Shown in pieces: positions 35,218 to 45,821 of a stretch of DNA of 64,000 bases. The position numbers and the translations under genes were made by a program. The stretch is from Globodera rostochiensis (lineage: Eukaryota; Nematoda; Chromadorea; Rhabditida; Heteroderidae). The stretch spans positions 1,799,789 through 1,863,788 of the forward strand of contig JAEVLN010000015.1 of NCBI GenBank assembly GCA_018350325.1, read 5' to 3'. The notes under the pieces were generated by a model. It saw only the letters and a program-made list of their open reading frames with translations. It had not been told where the DNA came from and searched no databases. The number at the start of each line of letters is the position of its first letter. Positions within the stretch are counted from its first letter, which is position 1.

Positions 35218-36380
35218 TTTCTTTTTCTGAAGCCACAAATAGTCCCAGCAGATGGATTTTCTAAGGGAATTGGGGAAACATTTATATTGTTGTGGGTGGG
35301 GGATAAGAGAGAGAGGGACAGTGAACAGGCTTGAAGGTAATTATTCATCGCACAATTTTTGGGGGAATGGTGGAAAAGCTCAAGTGGGTGGATGGGGGGG
35401 GGGGGGGGGAGAAGGTGGTCAGTTCAGAAGATAGGAGATGCCTGTGGGAAGAAGTAATTGCACTTTGGGGAGGGGGGGGGGTCTAGGGAATCTGTGTAAT
35501 TAAAGTCCAAAGTTTGAGTCGATGAACGTTGATGAGTGCTCTGCTCTGATTGTCCAGGGGAAGTTCAAAGCATCGGGCGGAATGCGACCGATCACAGGTT
35601 GAACTCTGCCCGAGTTTGGAATGGCATCAGCAGGAGTTAGATTTAGGGGTTGGAAGTGATGTGGTGATTGGGACAAAAACCGGTATTTTTATACCTGACC
35701 ACCCGATCCGACCATTTAGACAAGTATCCGACTCGACCCTTTAGGCCCCTCCCGGAGAATTCAATTTAAATAATGCCGAGATTAATCTGAATTTTATCAG
35801 GCGGCAGCAAGCTCAATCGGTAGAGCGTCCAATCGGACGTCGGAAGACCCCGGCGGGTCTTTCCCCTCGGGCGTTGTTTGCCTTTTGCCGCGGGAAAGGG
35901 TGAAGTCGGAGACGACAAAAAGGAAATCGGAACATTTTATGGCAAAGGCCCAACGACTCAAGGTTTCGATTAAAAGCAAAATCGGGAGTTCATCTTTCCG
36001 TTAGTGAACCCGACCCGGGCGAATTGGGACAGACCGGACTCAAATTCGGCCGATTGATGAACCGTTCGTTCTCAAGGAGGAAAGAAGAGATTAAGCAAAT
36101 GTTTCAATGGCAACAAATACAATAAAAGGGGCAAAAAGAATTTAAAGAATAAATGCCGGTGTCATAGTTGGAAAATTAAATTTAAAAAAGATCATACGCA
36201 ACATGATGCGTAGGTAACCGTTTTTCGAAACTCTCAGAGTAAATTGGCATTAAAAATATTCAATTGCTTTTTTGATTAAATTAAAAACTACGAAGACCGG
36301 CTGAGCACAAAGCAAAGAAAATATTGCACGAATGAATAAAGTATGAATGGAAGAAAGCATCATGACGACCATCTTCAGCA
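35218..36380. other. Intergenic with G-runs and a tRNA-like hairpin cluster
   Basis: G homopolymers occur at about 35395-35409 and 35470-35480. The segment 35811-35826 (GCTCAATCGGTAGAGC) looks like a tRNA D arm with box A. It is followed by two perfect hairpins (CGTCC/GGACG, and GGAAGACCC/GGGTCTTTCC at about 35840-35863), but no anticodon arm or T arm with box B follows. This may be a tRNA-derived SINE head or a degenerate tRNA. No coding sequence was recognised. Confidence 0.4.
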
Positions 36381-37439
36381 TCAACACCAGCCCGTGTGTT
36401 CACAAATTTTGACCTGAAAGAAGCACACCAATTTATGAGAATCGGGCCAAAGACTGCGAACCTCCATTGGATAGCTCCGATCGAAGAAATGACCGTTCAC
36501 ATAAGCGGTTGGCCAAATTCGAACGCCGGCCCTGGGGGGGATCAGAAGTAATTTGGTGGAAATTCCCAAATTTTGAAAGCAATTTCATTTGTCTCTCAAA
36601 TGGTTTGGTCGGTTGCCTGTGCGTGTTCAGCATGCTGACGTAATTGAGCACCTCCCCGGTTTGTGTTTCGGCACATTGTTTTAGTCGCAATTGAGTGCGG
36701 GAGGACAGGCGGGACAAGCATCTCCGGTAGGCTTCGTCCAAATTCTTCAGGCCCTAAAATGTTTTGAGTCGGACGGAGAAGGCAATTAATTAATTAATTA
36801 ATTAGGTAATTAGCACTCACTTGAATGCACGTCACTAGGCCAATGTGCCGTCGTGGGAAATACTGCGAATAAACGAAACGGTCGGTGAGCAGACAAAGGC
36901 TAATTAATGGCTACAGACTTTTTTTGATTTTGAGGCCGAAAGAATTTTCAAAGTCCGTAGCGATGGCTAAAATTAGGCTTTTCTTACGGAAATGGCACAA
37001 TTCTGCAGCCGGTTCAGGTCACATTCTGTGGGCCCGTGCATGCATTTGCAAATGATCCGGCGGTCACGCGTGAACTCGCAGTTGCCCTTGCCGAAGGGGA
37101 TGACCTGCAGGAAAAGCCAATCAATCGCATCTTCCACCTGCAAAATCTATGCGAAGACCTGTAGATTCATGATGCCCGGATATCTGGAATGGAACTGCCA
37201 TATTTGTTCACGGAGAAGCCGCGTGCAGAAGGGACATTGTGATTCGGTGAACAGCTGAAGAGGGAATAAAGTCCGTTGTTCGACAAATACGTGCCCAACT
37301 CCTTCCATACCGTCACGTTGACACGCTGCGCTCGCGCCCGGTGGAAAATGCAAATGAAAAGAAAGAATAAAGCGGTTAAAAAGGTCGAAGAAGGAAGCCG
37401 GAGACGAGCATTGGGGCGGAATTGCTGCGATTTCCCCAT
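36381..37439 (-). CDS. GILT-type lysosomal/secreted thiol reductase
   Basis: GILT enzymes reduce disulfides at acidic pH. Exons: 37439-37311 (signal peptide LTALFFLFICIFHRARA then QRVNVT), 37254-37159 (LFTESQCPFCTRLLREQIW, with the CxxC active site CPFC), 37104-36988 (VIPFGKGNCEF and CMHGPTECDLNRLQNC), about 36863-36822 (YFPRRHIGLVTCIQ), 36753-36617 and 36531-36381 (AGVRIWPTAYVNGHFFD, then VKICEHTGWC). The GILT signature CQHGxxECxxNxxxxC is matched except Met for Gln. The joins VNVT|LFTESQCPFC and MNLQ|VIPFGKG agree with other family members. The last intron (36532-36616) appears to use a GC donor (CAG|GCAACC). The length of about 220 residues is normal. Paralogues are common in nematodes, so a specific orthologue cannot be named. 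Confidence 0.88.
36785..36806. repeat. Simple repeat (TTAA)n in a GILT intron
   Basis: Five or so copies of TTAA lie in the intron between the exons at 36822-36863 and 36617-36753. It has no evident function. Confidence 0.7.
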
Positions 37440-39148
37440 TTACATCGGCGTATAAATTGTGCGGGTAGGAGAAGTGCTTCAGTCGGAGTTAAACTCTAAA
37501 CACAAACCGTTGAAATGAAAATTCCATGTCTGGGGAGGGGAAAGATTCTGTGCCCCAATCCCCCAATAAATTGGATCCAAAAAGTGCCGCTCTAAAGTTC
37601 TACTGATGAAGGCGTGAGCGTTTCCCCTGCACTCCTTCATCTTCAAGGCGTACTTGGTCCGCATCCCGAGAGAGGCGCTGTTAATCGTTTAGGTACTTCG
37701 CTTTTGCCTTTGTTTAGTTAGGACGCGCGTGATTTAATGCAAATAAAGAGAGGTCATAATTGGGGGAGGGAGCGTCCATGGCTGGTCATTTCAGTTTGGG
37801 GGGGGGGGTGGCGGAGATTACGAGGCGGTGGAGCAATCGAATCCAATTCAATTCGACCAAAGACCCCCCCCCCCCCAACCCCCCAACACCACTCCAGTAA
37901 TAACCCCCTCCCCGCCAAACAACAAACATTCATTCACCAGCGGAGGTGAATTTGCGCAAAAAGCACTTGCAGACGGAGAAGGAGAGCTGGTTCCTTCCAG
38001 CTTATGAGGCAATTGGGGATGGACAGCAGCTGAACTGCTGGAGGAAGGGTCAAAACCCGCGTATTTATTTTCATTGAATGTAAATGTTTGGCCTCTCCTC
38101 TATTTATGTGCCCCCAAGCGATGGCAGATCGCGTGGAGTGTCTGTTGACTTGCGCAGGAGAAATGTTGTTAATGCGAAGTCTAATAGTTTGATTGTGATT
38201 TTGTCGGCCGCCTTTTGCTAGAGCATTGGATCATTGGACCATCGTCTCTCCTCCCCCTACGCCGGCGGGGAGGGGTTCGTCTCCAAAGTCCATCCCCTCT
38301 CATCAGCGGGTTTGGGGAGCAGAGCATTAATAATAGCCTCATGGGCCCTCGTGCGTTTCCCGCTTGGATTAGCACAATTGGGTGAGGCGGCTGAGCTGGA
38401 ACTGGATGAAGAACGAACGATGAACATTTGGGTGGACATGGCGAAGTTGCGCAAAGGGGGAAATGGGGTGGTGGGTGGGGGCCGAGGGGGGGGGGATCAC
38501 TGATCGGTGATCACAGAGGCAATGAGTGCATAAACGAATAAAACCATCAAAGCACCAACTCCGCCTGACTATGAGTCAATCTTCCGAGTACAACCGTCCA
38601 AATTTGTATTCAATCGCCAGGTCGACGATGTGATAATGATGATCACATTGTAACGTCAAATCGGTTTCACGGTCGGGGGTCAACTTGGCGTCCGTTGGCG
38701 CCAAGAATTTTAAACCTTCGCTTTTTTGTTAGCTAACCAAATCAAATCGAATTGGTACCGTTCGAAAGCACAAATTCTGTGAAGCTATAACAGAAAAGAG
38801 CTATTGTAAGAGAATTTGTTGGCGCCGAAATGGCGCTGAAACGACCGAGACGGCAGCGCCGAAACGGCAACGCCCAAAAGGTCACGCACCCAGCGACTGC
38901 TTAAATTTTCTACGACGGTTTCCTGCCTTTGCATTGCACCTCCAATTGAAAAGCACGAAATCCGAAGCCAATTGTTAGTTGAATTAGGTATTAAAGAAGC
39001 ATCAATTATTTTTTGTCGTCGTTTCATTGCTATCGCCGATCATCGACAACATCGACGGGTACCAAATGCCATGCAGAGTTCCGTTAGTTCAAACGAGGCA
39101 TTCTTTTGCAGTTCCCAATTATATTGAGGGCATAAGTCTGTTGTTCAG
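37440..39148. other. Divergent intergenic region (GILT / unc-16)
   Basis: About 1.7 kb separate the GILT start (-) from the unc-16 start (+). It contains a G-run at about 37799-37808, a C-run at 37866-37877 and G-rich sequence at 38457-38496. Open frames at 37479-37664 (-), 37943-38077 (+) and 38234-38503 (both strands) lack splice context or motif support. A short CG-rich patch with repeated GGCGCCGAAA-type words occurs at 38820-38880. The promoter of unc-16 should lie near the right end. Confidence 0.5.
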
Positions 39149-42100
39149 ATGGTTTATGGGGGAAACTCGACAGTGGGCTCGGACGAATCCCACGTGATGT
39201 CCGAAAAAGTGCAGATAATCGCTTCTTCCATCTACAGAGAGTTTGAGACGATGATACAGAAACATGGGCAAGAGAGCATTAAGGTCTAAAAAGTTCAACA
39301 ACGGCATTTCTGCATTTTGCGTATATTGTGTTTAGGAATTGATGGCACACGTGGTTAATGTTTTGGAAAGTTTGGATGTGGCCTACCTGGAGAAGGAGGA
39401 GCTTGTGGTCGATCTGGAAATGCTCAAGGAGGAGAACGAACAGCTGTTGAACCAGTACGAGCGGGAAAGGCAAATGCGAAAAAACCAGGATCAGGTGAAT
39501 GGTTAATAAGAGACAAATGGAAATACTCTTTCAATAACTTGCAGAAATGTTTGGAGATGGAAGAGTCACTGCTGGAACAGAATCGCGAATTGGAGAGTAA
39601 AGTGGAGAGTATGGCCAGCATCGTTAGGTTGGAAAGCATTTGGGCTATAAGGCGGATGGGGGGGGGTGCGCAAGCCCCATTTTAATACGATTGATATTTT
39701 GTTTAGAAAGCGTTTTAAACGTTTTCGAATTGTCTCAAACATATAATTTTGGTTAGCGTGATTTGATTATAAGCTAAAGCGGTTAATATATAATTATTTT
39801 TATGAAAAATCGAGAGGAGTTCCAATTTTACTTTTGCCGTCCTTTTGAACTTATTCGATTGTTCATTCAGAATGCTTGAACTGCGAGCCAAAAATGCGAA
39901 TGATCACGGTTTGTCTGTTTTGTCTTAAATATTGTCCACATTTTGCATTTCAGCAATGCGATTGGAGGAAAGGGAAGCTGATCAAAAGATTGAATATGAA
40001 AAGCTGCACGAGCGATACAACGAATTGCTTCGAACGCACATTGAGCACGTCGAGCGCACAAAGTTTCTGATGGGCGCCGAAATGTTCGACATGGCCCAAT
40101 CCCTTCCGATTGGCACCAAAAACAATCGGTAATTTCCGATTCGAAAGGAATATTCTTTAAATGTTAGCTTTTTATTATTTAGGAATATGATGGCAATGAG
40201 TGCCATCGACACCAATGTGCGCGGAATCTCCGATTTGATCAGCGCGCATATGTCACAGAGTACCCATGCCGACCTGAACTTGGCCAACCATATCAGCAAT
40301 GAAAGTGGGCTTAAAAAACACCGAAATTGTGTAACTGTTTTTGTGTGTTGCAGGGGATTGGCACGAGGAATTTGGCGTCGAGCAAACGGCGGCCGAAATT
40401 CTCGCGACTCCCCGCGCCGAGTCGGAGAAGGAAAAGAGCGCGCGAATTGATGCGGCAGCGGTGGAAGAGGAGAGGGCACGGCCGAACACCGAGCCGGGGG
40501 AACAAAGGTGCGTCCGTTCGGGTTGGGTTGGTTGTCCCTGCGTCCGTTTGGGTTGGGTTGGTCGTCCTTTGCTATTGAAGAACAACCGGGACTTTTGACT
40601 TTTAGCGTAAAAATTTTCCCCATTCTTTAATTTTTGCTTTTAGCGACGTTGTCGAGGAGGGCGACGGCATTTCTTTGGGTGCCGACCTTACCGGTGAGTG
40701 GGAAAGTGCCGTTGTGAGTTTGTAGAATTTCTGGTGTTAAATTAATAAATTTTTACGCGTCATCTTCCCAAAACCTCAGGCCAATTAGTTGATCCGGCAG
40801 AGTTCGCCTCAGCGGGTAATCGCCCAAACTTTTGAACAAATTTTTTGCAGTTTTAAAATGTTTCCAATTTTTTCAGTCAACGACACATTTATCGGTATTT
40901 TCACATTCACCCGTCTGTTTAAGTTTTAAAATGTTTTTGTTTTGTTTTGTTTTGTTTGTTTTGTGACTGTGTGAGCCTTTCGATTTAAATTTAATTAAGA
41001 AACGTTTGGTTTTAGGAATGGGCAAAGAAGTGGAGAATTTGATTCGGGAAAACACTGAATTGTTGGAGACAAAAAATGCCCTAAACATTGTAAAGAATGA
41101 TCTCATTGCCCAAGTTGATCAGCTTTCTAGGTAAGTTTTTTTGTTTTGTTTATTATTTGGGTCATTTTGCATGCCATTTCAGTGAGAAGGAAGTGTTCCG
41201 TGAGGACGTGAGGAGTTTGGAGATGGTCAAACTGAAAATGTCCGAGCGAATTCGCGAATTTGAAAGTGAACTGAAGGAATTGAGGGAGAAAATGAACAAT
41301 TCGGACGCTCCCGTCGAGGAAACGGTGCGTACTTTCTTTATGCAACAGCGAATAACTTCGAAATCACTCATTTATTTTTTGATTCCGTCTTAAGGAGGAC
41401 CGTTCTCAGGGGAAACGCTTCACTCGAGTGGAAATGGCGCGGATGGTGATGGAGAAGAACCAATACAAGGAGAAGTTTTTGGAGCTGCAGGAGACGGTCA
41501 AGTTCACGGAGTTGAAACGGGCGAAGAAGCACGAGGAGGAGCTGGCGCAACGGAGGAGCAAATCCATCTGGAGCTTGTCAGTCTTTTTTGCTTTTTGTTG
41601 GTTTTAAACCGTCGGATTCGTCGACATTTGCAGTTTTTCGAACCTTTTGGGCGATGGGACGTCAGCAAATGAGTCCTCTGGCGAAGGTGGCCGAAGCCAA
41701 CGAAACGCGCACAGAGAGGGCACGCGCAAGTCGCAGCTGTCCTCGCCGACCAACAGCAAGAAGCAGCGCACTTATGACATCGACATGGACCTGTTCGATT
41801 TCACAAAACGAACTCGAACTAAAACGTAGCTAATTTAGAATGAACGAAAAACGAAAGGCTGAACGAAGGCAACACTACCGGACGGTTAGCCAGTACATGA
41901 AGCAGGAGGAATTTCCCAATGCATACGGTACGGTGAGAGTTCGAGCCGTGCGAGCTTAGCGCTCATTTCCCAGCAGGGTGGTCAATGACCTCTAACAAGG
42001 CCACCGAAAGCGCCTCCATTCCGGTCCCCGTCAATTGCCGGTTAAACATTTTGGCACTTTTACAAAGGCATGATGATATCGGCACATTTTCAGGCCGTTG

Positions 42101-45100
42101 TTGGAGCAAATGCCATCTCTAAAGGTTTCCATTTTTGCTTATTCTTTTAACCTTTTTTTTGAAGGTTTGGTGTGCCGCTCCGTCTGCGCTGCATGGAGGG
42201 CTTAGGGACGGCGAATACATTGTCGGAGACCCAATTTCGAGCTGCGACCCCGACTTGCTTCTACGGACGAAGGAACCACAATTGGTGAATATACAGCAAA
42301 ATTTTGGGAGAAAATCCCATTTGTTGTTCTGGACGGAATTTTGTGGACATTAATTTAGTCTAATGATAGCGAAAAACGAAGGCGGAGAAAGGACTCCGCA
42401 CTGCTCGAAGCGTCGAGTCTTTTGTGGGTCTGTGGCTCCGACGAGCAGCGCTCTTTTGTCTCCATTTTGGACGCCAATCAGCCAAGCAACATTCTTGCCG
42501 GCTTTTCCATCGAAGACGCCAACGTTTTGTGCGTCGCCAGCGCTGCAGGTTATTGTCAACTGTCGTTAATTTATCATTTCCTTATAAATACGACCCATTC
42601 TCTGGTATCTCGAGCACCCATTTCTCTTTGAGGCATTCGTGAGAGGGATTCGCGTTTGTCTGACGAGGGAATGTCCGTTGATTCGGAACTGTGCATCACC
42701 GGAGAGTATTTGTCGGAGTTGCAAATTCCATCGGAAGTTGCGGAGGATGTGGACGCGTTGGGTTCCGTAGAATTCATCGCACTTCAAAAAAACGAAGACC
42801 AAGAAATTCCGACTTATTCACTTCCGGACGAAAAATTGTCTCCGAAACGAAAACGTAAGTTTTGGTAGGGATTCTTTGCCTTTTGAATATTTATTATTTG
42901 TTTAGTCAGTCTAAGTCAATCCTTCGAGACAAACCGTGAAGCCAAAAGTGAGTGCTTAACGTTAATTTTATCAGCGATAATTGACTGAAAAATGCTTTTC
43001 GAAAGAAACTTTTGACCCTAAAACGGTTCAAGATGTCCTCGTCATCAATAAGGCCTCATTGCGTAGAACAACAGCCATTCCCCTTGAATTCGACGAACAA
43101 TATTCGTCGTCGAAAAAATTGGACGGAGAAAATGCAATTGACGGGGCAAAAATGAATGATGGTGAGCACAAATCCGATGAGCAAAAGGGTGACGGTGCCT
43201 TTCCCCCACCCGTCGTCCTTAACTTGGGCAATTCTTTGCATGCACTGTCTCAGTTTAATACGCTTTGGGATTTTCTAAATCCTTTTCTTATCATTTGACG
43301 ACAAATGCACAAAATGCCTAAAGCTTTACCTCTCTTCTCATTTTCTCTCTATTTGCACTCGAAGAGTTATTTCGCACTTTGTTACATCGCGGGCCTTGCC
43401 AGTTGGGGCTAATGGATGAGAGAAAAATATGTGGTCATCATCGGGGATTTGGTGGGAGAGCAGTGAACTAAATAAAAGCATGGCGGAAGTGTTGATTGAC
43501 CTTCTTTGAAGAAACGTAAAAGGTCCAATTAAAGGAAAACGGATGTAAAATCGGCGAAGTAGGAGTGAAGTAAAACAAAACTCGGCTTTCTAACTGATAA
43601 TATCGGTGTGAAGTCGTGAACTGGCCACGGCCTTGGCACAATCCTTGGCCTTATTCCTTTGGCGCATTTAGGGTCGCTTTCATCGTTGGCCAATTTGCCG
43701 TTGCACGTGCGCGACGCACTGAAGTCGTACGAAGGGTGCGGCACAGGCAATGGGAATGTGCTGCTGACGCTTCCGACCATGTGGATTGGGCTGCAGAATT
43801 ATTTGTAGGAAGGAGACAACCCTTTTATAGTGCTTTTCTTTCCGATCTTTCAGCATCCACGTCCACTCGGCTGTCAGCAATTGGAGCAAATGTTTGCGCC
43901 GTCTGAAAATGCCGGACGCTGTCCTCTCAATTTTGTATACCAATTATATTTATCCTAACGGTGTCTATTTCTGCTTCTTTTTTTGTCCTTAAATTGCAAA
44001 AAGTATTTATTTGGATCTCGTGGGGTTTTTGATATTTACAAGTCGCAGGCATTTGAATGGGCGACTGTTCGCTGCGTTGGCCAACGGATCGATTGCAGTT
44101 TTCCATCGAAACACGAGTAAGTGTTAGTTATGATGGTAGTTCCACCATTTACTTGCACTTTATTATGAATTGACAAACTTCAGGAGGGGAATGGTCCGAC
44201 ACCGGTTACTTTGTGGTCAAATTGGGTTCTGTCACCAGTTCGGTGTGCCATCTGTGCGCGGTGGAGGGAAATGTTTGGGCTGCCTGTAGGAATTGTGTGA
44301 TGGTGCTCGACCCGGTGACCCTCAAAATAAAGGTAAATGTAATGGAAGATGTCCCAAAGTTGTGCGGTCTTTAAGCATATTATCACTGCCCATCCGAGGA
44401 AAGACTCGCAAGTCCGACAAATGATTTGTTGTGGAAGGGGCGTTTGGCTGTCCATCCGACTCGACTCGTGCATCCGTCTGTTCCATAGCGAAAACTTCCA
44501 ACATCTCCAGGACGTTGACGTGGAACCGTTCATCTCCAAAATGCTCGGTGGGTTTTGTTCACAACAAACGCTTTTTTCTGTTAGAGGGGAGGGGGAGGTC
44601 GTCAAATGGTAAAGCTGACTGACGAATTCCGTGAACCCACACATTTAGGAGCCAATCAACTTGACAGTCACTTACGAATCACTTCTCTGAGTGAGCTGAA
44701 CAGGAGGATTTGGGTCGGCACTGGGTCTGGCATAATTGTCTCAATTCCTCTGAAGGGTGAGTGTTCATTCTTTTGCTACTGCTTTTTGTATTATTTGGAT
44801 TTTGACAGTTTAGAAAAGAGCAAAACGGCCACCGTCCTCGCCGAACTTGTCGACCGGGGCCGAACGCCAGGCCAAGTAATTCGGGTCCACTCATCGGACG
44901 ACAACGACTCGGTGACCTGTGCCACTACGCCATTCTGCGACATCACCAACGCTCAGCTCAGCTTCCATGGCCATAAAGATGCCGTCAGATTCCTATTGCC
45001 ATTGCTTGCGGGTGGGGACGTTCAACTGCTGAACATTAAAACTCATATTTTCACTTTAGAAGGGTTTTCTGACCTTACGCAAAGTGTTGAGACGAAGAAA

Positions 45101-45459
45101 GCACTGATGGTGTCGGGCGGTGATGGCTACATTGACTTCAGATTGGGTTTGTTAATTTTGAGAATGCAATTATGTGAGACTTAAAGCTTTTGTGTTTCAT
45201 TTGACTGCCTTAACGATAGACTTTTGAAGCCTTTGTTGTGTTTCAATTGTTTCAAATGCCTTTACGATGGATGGTTTAGCTTTGACGATTAGACCAGTGT
45301 GACTTTTTGAAAATAGGCGACGAGGACGAGGCCAATGAGGAGAACAACGGCAGCAACGCAATGACAGAACAAATTCGGGCGAGGGATTTGGCACATTTGC
45401 TGATTTGGGAGACTGAATGTCCGGTGAGGCAGCTGACAGGGCTCACCAAAGACCAATAA
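39149..45459 (+). CDS. unc-16: JIP3/JIP4 homologue, kinesin and JNK scaffold
   Basis: UNC-16/JIP3 is a cytoplasmic scaffold linking kinesin-1, dynein and JNK-pathway kinases to vesicles; it controls axonal organelle transport. The ATG at 39149 directly follows TTGTTCAG, a trans-splice-type acceptor. The RH1 domain and long coiled coil come first ([80 protein letters not shown]). The leucine-zipper/RH2 region follows ([55 protein letters not shown]). Then come [19 protein letters not shown] and [16 protein letters not shown]. The C-terminal WD40-like half carries [74 protein letters not shown] and [17 protein letters not shown], matching vertebrate JIP3 block by block. The stop is at 45457-45459. 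It is convergent with eif-3.B. Confidence 0.94.
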
Positions 45460-45821
45460 CAATAGCGGCGATGGTCCCTACTGATTCAGATATATTTATG
45501 ATTTCTTTGTATGTACAATCATTGCACATTTGCTCCATTCTTAATTCTTCCTGTGTACAACACAACACAAACCCTTCACCCACTGACCCCCCTCCCCTCC
45601 CCCTTTGAATGCATATTACACGATACTAACTATACCCGTGTTAGTCGTAAATTGCTAGTCCCAACAATGTTTTTTGCTTTACCAATTATCGACAAATAAA
45701 CTGAATTCAAATATCACCTAACATAATACCTATGTCTTCTCCCAGCAGAAACAAAAGTTTGAAACTGTATAGTATACATTAAGCAACAAAAAGCATCATC
45801 ACATGAATGCCAGACATTCAT
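45460..45821. other. Convergent intergenic region
   Basis: This holds the 3'UTRs of unc-16 (+) and eif-3.B (-). AATAAA at 45694-45699 is a good polyadenylation signal for unc-16, 235 bp past its stop. No gene is seen. Confidence 0.65.
45694..45699 (+). terminator. Polyadenylation signal AATAAA for unc-16
   Basis: A canonical hexamer lies in AT-rich sequence 235 bp downstream of the unc-16 stop codon on the sense strand. Use is inferred from position only. Confidence 0.5.

Noticed and set aside
37943..38077. Plus-strand frame preceded by a CACCAG acceptor, reading VNLRKKHLQTEKESWF...
   Set aside because: It looks mildly coding, but a second frame is also open here and no upstream exon, start or family match could be found.
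38181..38503. Open frames on both strands, considered as a neuropeptide precursor
   Set aside because: No repeated peptide with Gly and dibasic cleavage sites and no signal peptide; the frames are short and overlap each other.
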